A program made the position numbers and the translations under genes. The notes beneath the pieces were generated by a model. It saw only the letters and a list, made by a program, of their open reading frames with translations. It had not been told where the DNA came from and ran no database searches. 39,769 nt of DNA, taken from assembly GCA_027451345.1 (NCBI GenBank), contig DAIDJO010000004.1, positions 1-39,769 on the forward strand, read 5' to 3'. Of the stretch, positions 7,932 through 16,541 are shown in pieces. The first letter of the stretch is position 1; the number at the start of each line of letters is the position of its first letter. This DNA comes from Solirubrobacterales bacterium. Its GTDB lineage: Bacteria > Actinomycetota > Thermoleophilia > Solirubrobacterales > Solirubrobacteraceae.

Positions 7932-9788
7932 GTGAAGTGGAGTAGAGCCGCCGCGGTGGTGGCGTGTCTGGCCCTGTGGGCCGTGCCGGCGGGAGCGTCG
8001 GCCGCGGCGTCCAATGCGCCGAGTGACGCGCAGACCCTGCACGTCGGGAACCCGTCGCTGGGACCCAACGTTCTCATCTTCAGCCCGTCGATGCCGCAGG
8101 CTTCGATTCAGGCGAAGCTCAACGCGATCGCCGCCCAGCAGGTGTCCAATCAGTTCGGCCCGCAGCGCTACGCCATCCTGTTCGAGCCCGGCACCTACGG
8201 CAGCGCGACCGACCCGCTCAACTTCCAGGTTGGCTACTACACCTCGGTCGCCGGCCTCGGCGCCACGCCCCAGGATGTGGTGATCAACGGCTCGATCGAT
8301 TCCTACAACCAGTGCATCGCCGGTTCCTGCACCGCGCTCGACAACTTCTGGCGGTCCATGTCGAACCTCACGATCAACGTGACGAAGCCGGGGGCGGGGT
8401 GCTACTCGAACGAGTTCTGGGCGGTGTCGCAGGCCTCACCGATGCGTCGCGTGGTGATCAACGGCAGCACGACGCTGATGGACTACTGCAGCGGCCCGTC
8501 CTTCGCCAGCGGCGGCTTCATCGCCGACTCGCAGTTCAACGGCGGCGTCGTCATCAACGGGTCCCAACAGCAGTGGCTTGTCCGCAACAGCTCGCTCAAC
8601 AACGGCTGGACCAATGGCGTGTGGAATCAGGTGTTCCTCGGTGACACCGGCGCCCCCGCGACCGACTTCGCCCCGGGCACCAACCAGTACACCAACGTGG
8701 CGAGCACACCGGTCTCGCAGGAGGAGCCCTTCCTCTACACCGACTCGAGTGGTGCCATGCGCGTGTTCGTGCCGTCGCTGCTGCACAACTCGGTCGGCCC
8801 GTCGTTCGCCTCAGGGCCGACGGCCGGCACCTCGCTGCCGATCTCGCAGTTCTTCGTCGCCGATCCGACGACGCCCGTCCCGACGATCAACGCCGCGCTG
8901 AGCCGTGGCCTCAACCTGATCCTCACGCCGGGCGTCTACGACCTGCCCCAGACGATCGTCGTCAGCCACCCGGACACGATCGTGCTCGGGCTCGGCTTCG
9001 CCACCCTCATCCCGCAGAACGGCAACGTCGCCCTGCGGACGGCCGACGTGCCGGGGATCAAGCTCTCGGGCCTGATCATCGACGCCGGGCCCCAGAACTC
9101 CCCGTCGCTGCTGCAGCTCGGCGGCCGCGCCGACGGCTCACCCCTCCCGGGGCTGGGAGGATCCTCTGACCCCAACGACCCGACGCTCGTCCAGGACGTC
9201 TTCCTCCGCGTCGGCGGTGCCGAGCCCGGCAGGACCACGACGGCGATGATCGTCGATGACAACAACACCATCCTCGACGACATCTGGGCCTGGCGCGCCG
9301 ACCACGGCTACGGCGTCGGCTGGACTCAGAACACCGCCGACACCGGCCTGATCGTCAACGGGAACGATGTCCACGCCTATGGGCTGGCCGTCGAGCATTT
9401 CCAGAAGAACGAGGTGATCTGGAACGGTCAGAACGGCGAGGACGTGTTCTTCCAGAACGAGATGCCCTACGACCCGCCCAGCCAGGCGGCCTGGATGGCG
9501 TCGCCGACCCAGCTCGGGTACCCGGCGTTCCTCGTCGGCAGTGGGGTGAAGACCTTCCAGGGCTACGGCATGGGGAGCTACTCGTTCTTCGACCAGGGCG
9601 TGCCGATCTACGCGAGCAACGCCTTCGAGGCCCCGGACACGCCGGGGGTCCAGTTCCACGACCTGTTGACGATCTTCCTCGACGCCGTGCACGGCCAGGG
9701 AGGGATCCTCAACGTGATCAACGGGACGGGCGGCTCCTCGACGGCGACCAACGCCGACACGCCGGTCGACGTCACGACCTACCCGTGA
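7932..9788 (+). CDS. Secreted beta-helix-like protein (pectate-lyase-like fold)
   Basis: A 618-residue exported protein. The GTG at 7932 is chosen because AGGAGAG stands 4-5 bases upstream and a signal peptide follows directly (AAAVVACLALWAVPAGASA). The frame is open further upstream, but that part is not protein-like. The mature part is rich in Asn, Gly and short beta repeats: VVINGSIDSYNQC, NLTINVTKPGAG, GVVINGSQQQWLVRNSSL and LIVNGNDVHAYGLAVEH. This is typical of right-handed parallel beta-helices. Similar actinobacterial secreted proteins carry uninformative names such as coagulation-factor-like. No catalytic site can be named with certainty, and a polysaccharide-binding or -cleaving role is inference. 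It ends in a perfect hairpin terminator. Confidence 0.75.
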   Translation: MKWSRAAAVVACLALWAVPAGASAAASNAPSDAQTLHVGNPSLGPNVLIFSPSMPQASIQAKLNAIAAQQVSNQFGPQRYAILFEPGTYGSATDPLNFQVGYYTSVAGLGATPQDVVINGSIDSYNQCIAGSCTALDNFWRSMSNLTINVTKPGAGCYSNEFWAVSQASPMRRVVINGSTTLMDYCSGPSFASGGFIADSQFNGGVVINGSQQQWLVRNSSLNNGWTNGVWNQVFLGDTGAPATDFAPGTNQYTNVASTPVSQEEPFLYTDSSGAMRVFVPSLLHNSVGPSFASGPTAGTSLPISQFFVADPTTPVPTINAALSRGLNLILTPGVYDLPQTIVVSHPDTIVLGLGFATLIPQNGNVALRTADVPGIKLSGLIIDAGPQNSPSLLQLGGRADGSPLPGLGGSSDPNDPTLVQDVFLRVGGAEPGRTTTAMIVDDNNTILDDIWAWRADHGYGVGWTQNTADTGLIVNGNDVHAYGLAVEHFQKNEVIWNGQNGEDVFFQNEMPYDPPSQAAWMASPTQLGYPAFLVGSGVKTFQGYGMGSYSFFDQGVPIYASNAFEAPDTPGVQFHDLLTIFLDAVHGQGGILNVINGTGGSSTATNADTPVDVTTYP

Positions 9789-9794
9789 CACGTG

Positions 9795-9826
9795 CGCCCG
9801 GGCGGTGCCACGGCACCGCCCGGGCG
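9795..9826 (+). terminator. Terminator of the secreted beta-helix gene
   Basis: A perfect 15-bp inverted repeat: CGCCCGGGCGGTGCC at 9795-9809 pairs with 9812-9826. It begins 7 bases after the stop codon and is followed by a G-run. Confidence 0.85.
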
Positions 9827-9837
9827 GGGGGGCTCAA

Positions 9838-9874
9838 CCGGTTCGGGTCACGGCCGGACCGTGACCCGAACCGG
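9838..9874 (-). terminator. Terminator of the YVTN propeller gene
   Basis: A perfect 16-bp stem: CCGGTTCGGGTCACGG at 9838-9853 pairs with 9859-9874, with a 5-base loop CCGGA. It lies directly behind the stop of the minus-strand gene that ends at 9876. Each of the two convergent genes therefore has its own hairpin. Confidence 0.85.
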
Positions 9875-9875
9875 C

Positions 9876-11027
9876 TCAGCGCATGATCCCGGTGTGCCCG
9901 ATCGAGTAGTTGCCCGGCTGCGGCCAGACGCACAGGCCGTGTGGGCCGGGGCCGACGGGGATCTCCGCCCGCAGCTTGCCGGTGATCGTGTTGATGGCGT
10001 AGACGACGCTGTTGTAGCGGCCGCTCAACCAGAGGGTTTTCCCGTCCGCGGAGACGCCGCCCATGTCGGGGCTGGCCGGCAGCGGCAGCTGCCAGGTCTT
10101 CACGACCTTGTTGGTGGCGAAGCTCACGACCGAGACCGCGCCCGCCTCCCGGTCCGACACGTACATGTACTTGAAGTTCCGGCTCGGGTAGAGCCCGTGC
10201 GCGCCCGCCGCGGTGTGGATGAAGCCGATCACCTTGAAGGTCGTGGGGTTGATCATCCACACGCCCGCGTTGTCCTGGTCGGCGGTGTAGAGCGTCCGGC
10301 CGTTCGGTGAGAGCTTGACGTCCTGGGGCGCCGAGGCGCCCTTGTTGATCACGAGGACGCGCATCAGCCGCATCGTCTTGGTGTCCACCTCGACCATGCG
10401 GCCGGCGAACTCGCAGCTGGCGTACATGTAGCGCCCGTTGACCGAGAAGTCGGCGTGATCGAGCCCGTCGCAGGGCGGGATCGTCAGTGTGTGGATCAGC
10501 GCCATCGTGTTCGGGTTGCGGAACTGGAGCTGGCGCAGCCGCTCGGCCACGACGATCGCGTACTTCCCGTTCGGGGTGAAGTAGAGGTTGTACGGGTCCT
10601 CGACCGGGATGGACTTCCCGGGCTTGGCCGTCCGCGGGTTGATCGGGGTGAGCGTGTTGCCGGCGTTGTTGTCGACCCACAGCGTCTTGAGGTTCCAGGC
10701 CGGCGTGACGTGCTGAGGGATCGCGCCGGTGACGAACTGGTCGATCACCTTGAACGTCTTCTGGCTGATGACGTCGACGGTGTTGCTGTCGCTGTTGGGG
10801 ACGTAGACGAGCGCCGGGTCGTGCCGGACGACCGGGCTGAAGTTGCCGGGCGTGTCGGCGGCGTAGATGTTGAGCGGCCCCTTGTGGGCCTGGCGGGCGG
10901 CGGTCTGACCCCCCTTCGTCGCCGAGCGCTTGGCCGTCGTCCCGGCCTGGCTCGAGGAGCCGCCTCCACATCCGGCGATGACAGCGGCCGCCGCGACCGC
11001 GGCGACGGTGACGATCGACTTGCGCAC
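9876..11027 (-). CDS. YVTN-type beta-propeller lipoprotein
   Basis: A 383-residue lipoprotein. The GTG at 11027 is chosen because it gives a compact signal peptide (VRKSIVTVAAVAAAAVIAGC) ending in a lipobox with Cys20; an upstream start would add about 60 unconserved residues. The mature part repeats blades of the YVTN/NHL type: LVYVPNSDSNTVDVISQKTF, LKTLWVDNNAGNTLTPIN, GRYMYASCEFAGRMVEVD, GRTLYTADQDNAGVWMIN and KYMYVSDREAGAVSVVSF. About seven blades can be counted. Such proteins sit on the outer face of the membrane, and their ligands are mostly unknown. It is divergent from a Kelch lipoprotein and convergent with the beta-helix gene. Confidence 0.85.
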   Translation of the reverse strand: MRKSIVTVAAVAAAAVIAGCGGGSSSQAGTTAKRSATKGGQTAARQAHKGPLNIYAADTPGNFSPVVRHDPALVYVPNSDSNTVDVISQKTFKVIDQFVTGAIPQHVTPAWNLKTLWVDNNAGNTLTPINPRTAKPGKSIPVEDPYNLYFTPNGKYAIVVAERLRQLQFRNPNTMALIHTLTIPPCDGLDHADFSVNGRYMYASCEFAGRMVEVDTKTMRLMRVLVINKGASAPQDVKLSPNGRTLYTADQDNAGVWMINPTTFKVIGFIHTAAGAHGLYPSRNFKYMYVSDREAGAVSVVSFATNKVVKTWQLPLPASPDMGGVSADGKTLWLSGRYNSVVYAINTITGKLRAEIPVGPGPHGLCVWPQPGNYSIGHTGIMR

Positions 11028-11116
11028 CGGGCGAGCCTGCCGAGGGCGGCTCAGCGGCGCATAACGTGACTCTGAAGATGCTCTTAGCCGCGGCGCCGTG
11101 ACGCGTTGCGGGCCGT

Positions 11117-11122
11117 TACCGT
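11117..11122 (+). promoter_or_regulatory. -10 box (TACCGT) for a near-leaderless Kelch lipoprotein transcript
   Basis: TACCGT fits TANNNT and lies 8 bases before the ATG at 11131. No Shine-Dalgarno lies between, so a leaderless or nearly leaderless mRNA is likely. Confidence 0.5.
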
Positions 11123-11130
11123 CTGGGTTC

Positions 11131-12150
11131 ATGCGTACGAGGGTTCCTTCGGTGATGGGGTTCGCGCTCGCGACCATCCTCGCTGGTTGCGGGGGCTCGG
11201 CGGCGGGCACGAGCGCGTCGGCGGGCCACGCGGCGGCGACCGGTCACGGACGGCGAACAGTACGCCAGCATGCGTCGGCGCGCCCCGCGCAGCTCCGCTA
11301 CCACCGCCTCTACGCGCTGCCCGCGCCGCTGCGCGATCCCGCCTACGCGACGCTCGGCCCGGGACGCTTCGTCCTGATCGGCGGCCTGTCGGCGGCCGAC
11401 ACCTCGACAAGCGAGGTGGACGTCGGCGACCTCACCCACGTCACCCAGGTGGCGACGCTCGCCACGGCGCAGCACGATGCGCAGGCCGCCAGGCTGGGGG
11501 GGCTCGTGTACGCGTTCGGGGGCGGGTCCTTCTCCGAGCTCGATCACATCCTCAGCTTCGACCCGGCGCGCGCCGCCCTCAGCACCGTCGGCGCGCTTCC
11601 CGCCGCCTCATCGGACTCGGCCGTCACCTCGATCGGGACCACCGCGTACATCGCTGGCGGCTTTGACGGCGTGAACTGGAAGAACACGATCCTCGCCTAC
11701 CACGCGGGCGCGTCGTCCGCCAGCGTCGCCGGGACGATCCCCGTGGGGCTCCGGTACGCGGCGGTCACCGCGATCGGCGGCCGCGTCCTGATCGCGGGCG
11801 GCTCGACCCCGACGGCGGCGAGCCGCGCGATCTACCGCTTCGATCCCCGCACCGGCCGGACCACCCGCATCGGCACCCTGCCGTCGCCCGTGACCCATGG
11901 CGAACTGGCCCCGCTTGGCCAGTTCGCCTACCTGGTGGGTGGTCGGGGGAACGGGGCGAGCTCCCAGACGGCGCGGATCTTCGCCATCGACCCGGCGACG
12001 GGTCGGGTCACCACGGCGGGCCGGCTGCCGGCCGGCCTCTCCGACGCGGCGCTCATCCCGAACGGCGCCCGCTCGCTCCTGCTCATCGGGGGCCTCGAGA
12101 GCTCGGGGAGCGTCTCCGCCGACGTGGGCGAGCTCACGCCCGCCCGCTGA
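11131..12150 (+). CDS. Kelch-repeat beta-propeller lipoprotein
   Basis: A 339-residue lipoprotein. The signal peptide VPSVMGFALATILAGC has a lipobox Cys at about residue 20. The mature part carries repeated Kelch blades with the double-glycine motif: FVLIGGLSAADTSTSEVDV, VYAFGGGSFSELDHILSFDP, AYIAGGFDGVNWKNTILAY, VLIAGGSTPTAASRAIYRF, AYLVGGRGNGASSQTARIFA and LLLIGGLESSG. Six blades are visible. Kelch propellers bind proteins or sugars; no catalytic motif is seen. The ATG at 11131 is preferred to the start at 11098 because the signal peptide and the -10 box fit it. It converges with the cytochrome gene, with only two bases between the stops. Confidence 0.85.
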   Translation: MRTRVPSVMGFALATILAGCGGSAAGTSASAGHAAATGHGRRTVRQHASARPAQLRYHRLYALPAPLRDPAYATLGPGRFVLIGGLSAADTSTSEVDVGDLTHVTQVATLATAQHDAQAARLGGLVYAFGGGSFSELDHILSFDPARAALSTVGALPAASSDSAVTSIGTTAYIAGGFDGVNWKNTILAYHAGASSASVAGTIPVGLRYAAVTAIGGRVLIAGGSTPTAASRAIYRFDPRTGRTTRIGTLPSPVTHGELAPLGQFAYLVGGRGNGASSQTARIFAIDPATGRVTTAGRLPAGLSDAALIPNGARSLLLIGGLESSGSVSADVGELTPAR

Positions 12151-12152
12151 GC

Positions 12153-12491
12153 TCACCGCGGCCGCAGCGACTGCAGGTAGGCGACCACCGCGCGGATCTC
12201 CGCGGAGGTGAGCGGGCCGTGGAGCTTCGGCATCCCCGCGGTCGACTGGATGAGCTCGGTGCGCGACATGGGCAGGCCGCGCAGATCACCACCCTGCTGC
12301 ACGGGCAGCGGGTGGCCGTTCACCGAATGGCAGAACTCGCAGTCCTGCGTGAAGACCCGTTGCCCCGACACGTGCGGCGCCACCGACCCGCAGCCGCCGA
12401 GCAGCGTGACCAGCGCGGTGCCCGCCGCCACGACCGCCGAGCGGACTCCTCGCCGGCGTCTCGCCTCGCCCGTCGTCTGCCGCTGATCCAT
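12153..12491 (-). CDS. c-type cytochrome lipoprotein
   Basis: A single-haem protein of about 112 residues. A lipoprotein signal (AVVAAGTALVTLLGGC) precedes a class I cytochrome c domain with the haem motif CEFCH (RVFTQDCEFCHSVNGH). The axial Met is probably in the STAGMPKLHGPLTSAEI segment, and the last helix is AVVAYLQSLRP. It would carry electrons on the outer side of the membrane. An in-frame ATG at 12524 would lengthen the N-terminus by 11 residues; neither start has a good Shine-Dalgarno. No oxidase or reductase gene lies nearby, so the partners are unknown. Confidence 0.82.
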   Translation of the reverse strand: MDQRQTTGEARRRRGVRSAVVAAGTALVTLLGGCGSVAPHVSGQRVFTQDCEFCHSVNGHPLPVQQGGDLRGLPMSRTELIQSTAGMPKLHGPLTSAEIRAVVAYLQSLRPR

Positions 12492-12578
12492 CGACCCGGA
12501 GTCAACCACCCGGTATCGAGCCATGTCGTCGAATGTTGCGACGGGTAGCCACCGGGGGAGACCACGAAAGGAGCAACC

Positions 12579-13085
12579 ATGTCACTGGCCACACTCGACG
12601 ACGTGTTCACCGAGCAGATCGAGGACCTGTACAGCGCGGAGACTCAGCTCGTCTCGGCCCTGCCGAAGATGGCCGGCGCCGCGAGCGACGAGAAGCTGCG
12701 ACAGGCGATCGAGACCCACCTCGAGCAGACCCGCGGCCATGTCGAGCGGCTCGAGCGGATCCGGGGGGATCTCGGGATCACCGGCTCCCAGCGCTGCAAG
12801 GGAATGGCCGGCCTGCTGGAGGAGGGGGAGGAGGTGCTCGGCGAGTCGGGCTCGGGGGCGCCGAAGGACGCCGCATTGATCGCCGCCGCCCAGCGCGTCG
12901 AGCACTACGAGATCGCCGCCTACGGGACGGCCTGGACGCTCGCCGATGAGCTCGGCTACGACGACGCGAAGCGTCTCCTCGGCGAGACCCTCGACGAGGA
13001 GAGCCAGGCCGACGAGCTGCTGACGAAGATCGCCACCGGCGGGCTGCTGCGCGGCGGCGTCAACCGGGAGGCGGCAGAGCGGTAG
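12579..13085 (+). CDS. DUF892 (YciF/YciE-type) ferritin-like protein
   Basis: A 168-residue four-helix protein with the DUF892 start LDDVFTEQIEDLYSAETQLV, then LPKMAGAASDEKLRQAI, THLEQTRGHVERLERI, RVEHYEIAAYGTAWTLADEL and LLGETLDEESQADELLTKI. The Glu and His residues in these helices form the predicted di-iron site. Family members are stress-induced and have an unclear role. AAAGGAG stands 5 bases before the ATG. Confidence 0.92.
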   Translation: MSLATLDDVFTEQIEDLYSAETQLVSALPKMAGAASDEKLRQAIETHLEQTRGHVERLERIRGDLGITGSQRCKGMAGLLEEGEEVLGESGSGAPKDAALIAAAQRVEHYEIAAYGTAWTLADELGYDDAKRLLGETLDEESQADELLTKIATGGLLRGGVNREAAER

Positions 13086-13097
13086 CCGCCACACGCC

Positions 13098-13140
13098 CAC
13101 CGCCCCCCGCTCAGGCCACCTGCCGCAGCGGGGGGCGGTG
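13098..13140 (-). terminator. Shared terminator between DUF892 gene and GT2/GpgS gene
   Basis: A perfect 14-bp stem: CACCGCCCCCCGCT at 13098-13111 pairs with 13127-13140. It lies between two convergent genes, overlaps the last codons of the minus-strand gene and can work for both. Confidence 0.75.
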
Positions 13141-14769
13141 ACGGGCGGGGCGGCCGGCGGCTCGGATCGGGGGCCGCTCCACCACGGGCACGGCCGCGGA
13201 CGAGCCGTCCCACGGGCGCAGGTACGCGCCCGGTTCGCTGCGTGCCGCCGGGTCGGCGACGACGCGTCGCTCCATCGCGGCGAGCACCGCGTAGGCCATC
13301 TCGCCGAGCGCCCGCAGCGGCTGGTGGCGGTTCTGGCGGGTGCCCAGGTCGCACTCGGCCAGCGCGTCGAGTCCGTGCCGGCGCAGCGCGTCGACGAGCA
13401 GCGCGATCTCGACCCCGTAGCCGGCCGGGAACGAGACCGTCTCGAGCAGGTCCCGCCGGGCCGCCATCTCGCCGGCGAGCGGCTGCCGGAAACCGGCCAG
13501 CCGCGGCTCGTGCAGGTTGAGCAGGGGACGGGCCATCAGCTCCGTGACCCGGCCCCCCTCGTCGGGGAGCGTCAGTCCCTCCGCCCGCAGGGGACGGGCG
13601 AACGCGCCCTTCACCAGGACGATCGACGGGTCGGTGAGGATCGGGCCGAGCAGGCCGACGAGGTGGTCGGGGTGCGGATCGGCGGTGTCGGCATCGAGGA
13701 AACAGATCACCTCTCCGCACGTCTCGGGCAGCGCGCGCCACATCGCGTCGCCCTTGCCGAGCGCCGGTCCGAGCTCGGGCCGCAACCGATCCTGCTGCAC
13801 CACGCGGGCGCCGTGCCGGCGGGCGGTGTCCGCCGTGCCGTCCCGGGAGTCGGCATCGACGACGAGGACCTCGTCGATCAGCCCGGCGGTCACGAGCGGG
13901 CCGACGGTCTGCGTGAGGACGCCCGCGATCGTCTCGGCGCACTCCCGCGCCGGCACGATCACCGACACGCTGGTCGCGCCCCGGCGGTGCACCAGGTCGG
14001 GGACGCTGAAGTCGGCGGCACGGTGGCGGCGCTCGTGCAGCCACCGCGACACGGCCAGATCGACCGACAGCCCGCGGGCGGCACGCCCGTCGGAGCGGGC
14101 TGAGGTGCGCACCCGCACGTCGGCCGGGCGCAGCAACGCGACGCCGTGCGCGGCGAGGCGCTCCGCGAAGGCGCTGTCCTCGAGCGCCCGGAGCGGCTCG
14201 ATGCCGCCGACGCGCCGGTAGGTCTCGGCGGTCACCGCGAGCGAGGCGCCCGCGGCATGGTGGTGCTGCGCCGTGGGGTCGGCCGCGCGCACCCGCTGCA
14301 ACCTGATCTCGGCATCGCGCCGGCGTGCCCGCAGCACCGCCCCGGGCAGCTGCGCGCGCTCCGTCGCGTCCAGCTCGATCATCCCGGCAATCGCCTCGGC
14401 GCCGGCCGCGACGTGTGCGAGCTGTCGCTCCAGCCAGTCGCGGGCCGGGCGGGAGTCGGCGTCGGTGCAGGCGATCAGGCCCCGGTGGGCTCCGGCGCGG
14501 AGCAGGCGGTCCGCCGCCGCATCCATGCCCAGCCGCCGCGCCGCGCCGACCCCCGTCCCGGGCCCCGGCAGGGCGGCCACATCGAGCCCGCCCTCGGCGG
14601 CGGTCGCCCTCACCACGGCGGCGGTGGCGTCGCGGCACCCGTCGAGCACCACGATCACCGCGAAGCGGTCGCGCGCCACCGTCTGTGACGCGAGCGCCCG
14701 CAGGCACCCCGCGATCCGCTCCGCCTCGTCCCGCGCGGGGACGACGATGACGGCCGCCAGCCGGGCCAT
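13111..14769 (-). CDS. Two-domain glycosyltransferase: GT2 domain fused to a glucosyl-3-phosphoglycerate synthase (GpgS)-like domain
   Basis: A 552-residue protein with two GT-A domains. The first (about 1-240) has VIVVPARDEAERIAGCL, VVLDGCRDAT and ACTDADSRPARDWLERQL. The second (about 260-510) matches GpgS: SVIVPARECAETIAGVL, DADSRDGTADTARRHGARVV, GKGDAMWRAL, the metal-binding FLDADTADPHP, and FRQPLAGEMAARRDLL followed by FPAGYGVEIALLVDAL. GpgS makes glucosyl-3-phosphoglycerate from an NDP-glucose, the first step towards glucosylglycerate and methylglucose lipopolysaccharides. Whether this fused form keeps that substrate is inference. The ATG at 14769 directly precedes the first domain; a GTG at 14802 is also possible and would reduce the gap to the upstream gene from 36 to 3 bases. 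It is the last gene of a four-gene operon. Confidence 0.85.
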   Translation of the reverse strand: MARLAAVIVVPARDEAERIAGCLRALASQTVARDRFAVIVVLDGCRDATAAVVRATAAEGGLDVAALPGPGTGVGAARRLGMDAAADRLLRAGAHRGLIACTDADSRPARDWLERQLAHVAAGAEAIAGMIELDATERAQLPGAVLRARRRDAEIRLQRVRAADPTAQHHHAAGASLAVTAETYRRVGGIEPLRALEDSAFAERLAAHGVALLRPADVRVRTSARSDGRAARGLSVDLAVSRWLHERRHRAADFSVPDLVHRRGATSVSVIVPARECAETIAGVLTQTVGPLVTAGLIDEVLVVDADSRDGTADTARRHGARVVQQDRLRPELGPALGKGDAMWRALPETCGEVICFLDADTADPHPDHLVGLLGPILTDPSIVLVKGAFARPLRAEGLTLPDEGGRVTELMARPLLNLHEPRLAGFRQPLAGEMAARRDLLETVSFPAGYGVEIALLVDALRRHGLDALAECDLGTRQNRHQPLRALGEMAYAVLAAMERRVVADPAARSEPGAYLRPWDGSSAAVPVVERPPIRAAGRPARHRPPLRQVA

Positions 14770-14805
14770 GCCATGCCCGCCCCGGTCAGCTCCCGCTCCC
14801 ACGGC

Positions 14806-15378
14806 TCAACGACGCTCCAGCACGTCAAGGAGGTATCCGGGCGCCCGCTCACCCCGCACCGAGCGCAGCCACGGGTCCTCGCGCAGCCGGGCGTGGACCT
14901 GCCCGCCGGTGAACGGTCGCTCCGGGCCGCCCGGCCGGAAGTGGACGGCGACGAGTCTGCCACCCCGGCGCAGCCGCCTGCGGATGACGGCGAGCGTCGC
15001 CTCGAGGGCCCCGCTGTCGAGGTAGTAGAGGATCTCGGAGGCGACCACGAGGTCGTACTCGCGGGACGGCACGTCACCGGGAATCGTCCCGCAGATCACC
15101 TCGACAGCGGGGAACGGGGCCAGACGCCGCCGTGCCATCGACGCGGCGGTTCTCGACACGTCGATCGTCGTCAGCCGCCCGCAACGGGGGGCGAGGAGCT
15201 CCGTGAAGACACCGATCGAGCCGCCGAGCTCGAGCGCGCTCGCGAACGGCCCGGGGCCGCACGCCTCGAGCGTCGCCTCGTACTTGGCGTGCTCGTAGGC
15301 GATGTCATCGTAGGACCACGGGTCGGGGTCGGCGCGATAGCGCTCCTCGAAGTCGTGCCCGGTCAGGTGATGGTTCAT
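14806..15378 (-). CDS. NodS-like SAM-dependent methyltransferase
   Basis: A 190-residue class I methyltransferase. The N-terminal FEERYRADPDPWSYDDIAYE is typical of the NodS-like family. SAM motif I is ALELGGSIGVFTELLAPRC (the first Gly-rich loop), followed by an acidic strand end (TTIDVSRTA). Motif post-II is EYDLVVASEILYYLD. NodS methylates the amino group of a deacetylated chitooligosaccharide. Here a NodB-type deacetylase is in the same operon, so N-methylation of an exposed amino sugar is an attractive inference. Its ATG overlaps the TGA of the upstream gene (ATGA at 15378-15375). Confidence 0.87.
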   Translation of the reverse strand: MNHHLTGHDFEERYRADPDPWSYDDIAYEHAKYEATLEACGPGPFASALELGGSIGVFTELLAPRCGRLTTIDVSRTAASMARRRLAPFPAVEVICGTIPGDVPSREYDLVVASEILYYLDSGALEATLAVIRRRLRRGGRLVAVHFRPGGPERPFTGGQVHARLREDPWLRSVRGERAPGYLLDVLERR

Positions 15379-16541
15379 GATGAGCCTCCGTCTCCTGTCG
15401 CGTGCTCGGTGGCCATCTCGTTCAGTACCCGGCCCCCCTCGCGGGCAAGCAGCGGCTCGAGCCGGTGCTGGAGCAGGAAGAGCTCGAGGTCGCGGCGGGC
15501 GCGGTCGAGCGCCTCCGCTCGCGCGAACGGCCCCGAGCCGCAGGCCCGTGCCGCCTCCGCCAGCAGCTCCCGGCAGGCGGCGGCAACGGCGGCTCGACCG
15601 TGGAGCGCCAGCGCGGGGAGGTTCGGGTCCGCGCCGTCCATCGCCCGGGCGGCCGACTCCAGCCAGGCATCGATCGTGTGCTGGGCGGTGAGGATCCGTC
15701 CCGCCGCGAGCGCCTCGAGCTCCCCTCGGGGTGACCGGCGCGCGAGCTCCGCGAGCGCGGCCGCCGTCGCGGCGTCGGCCATGCCGGCCCAGCTCGCGAC
15801 GGTGCGCAGGGCGTCGCGCGCGAACCAGGGCTGGGCCGAGATCGCCCCCGGCGCGCCGAATCGGGCGATCACCGCAGCGTCGTGGAAGATCACGCGATGG
15901 GACACGGAGGCGACGAGTCCGCGCCCCCGATACCAGGTCGCATCGATCTCCACGCGGTCCCGATCGGCGGCGTCGACCCAGACGAGCCACGGCGGCCCGT
16001 CGTCCGGTGCCCGGGCGAGCACGGCGGCACGGTCCACGCCGCCCGCCCCGGAGCAGAACGTCTTCACCCCCCGCACGACCGCCTGTGAGCCGGCGCGCCG
16101 CACGCGCGCCGGCTCTCCCTCGTCGCGCACCGGGACGCCGCCCCACACCCCGGCGAGCAGCGTGCCCGCGCGCGCCGCCGCGAGCTCGGCGTCACGCACC
16201 GCGGCGGGCGCCTGCACGGCGAGGCGCTCGACCGCGTTCAGGTGACCGTCGAAGATCCGCGCGACGGAGCCGTCAGCCTCCGCCACCCGCCGCACGAGCG
16301 CCAGCTCCTCGGCCGCCGGCGGTCGCACGGGCCCGGGCGTCGCGTTCCAGCCGAGCGCTCCCGCGTGCCGCAGCGCGTCGATCGCCTCCGCCGGGAACGC
16401 CGGCCGCGGCTCGCGGTCCCGGCCCGTTGCCCCGGCGGCGACCATGGCGAGCGCCGCCCCCAGTTCGGGGGGGAGCGCTGCAGCGCGGCGGCCGGTCAGC
16501 GGACCGGCCGCCGAGGCGCCACGCCGCTCGAGCGCGGTCAT
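15375..16541 (-). CDS. Acyl-CoA dehydrogenase-like flavoprotein
   Basis: A 388-residue protein with the acyl-CoA dehydrogenase layout. The N-terminal helices (PAFPAEAIDALRHAGALGWN and ELALVRRVAEADGSVARIFDG) lead to a middle beta domain (LLAGVWGGVPVRDEG, then GVKTFCSGAGGVDRAAVLAR). C-terminal helices follow (ARDALRTVASWAGMADAATA and AACRELLAEAARACG). KTFCSGA corresponds to the flavin-contact segment K-x-F-C/Y-S. The usual catalytic Glu is not obvious, so it may be a DszC/monooxygenase-like or divergent member. Overlaps of four bases (ATGA) link it to both neighbours. Homologues next to deacetylases, methyltransferases and glycosyltransferases are, as I recall, found in other bacteria. Confidence 0.8.
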   Translation of the reverse strand: MTALERRGASAAGPLTGRRAAALPPELGAALAMVAAGATGRDREPRPAFPAEAIDALRHAGALGWNATPGPVRPPAAEELALVRRVAEADGSVARIFDGHLNAVERLAVQAPAAVRDAELAAARAGTLLAGVWGGVPVRDEGEPARVRRAGSQAVVRGVKTFCSGAGGVDRAAVLARAPDDGPPWLVWVDAADRDRVEIDATWYRGRGLVASVSHRVIFHDAAVIARFGAPGAISAQPWFARDALRTVASWAGMADAATAAALAELARRSPRGELEALAAGRILTAQHTIDAWLESAARAMDGADPNLPALALHGRAAVAAACRELLAEAARACGSGPFARAEALDRARRDLELFLLQHRLEPLLAREGGRVLNEMATEHATGDGGSS

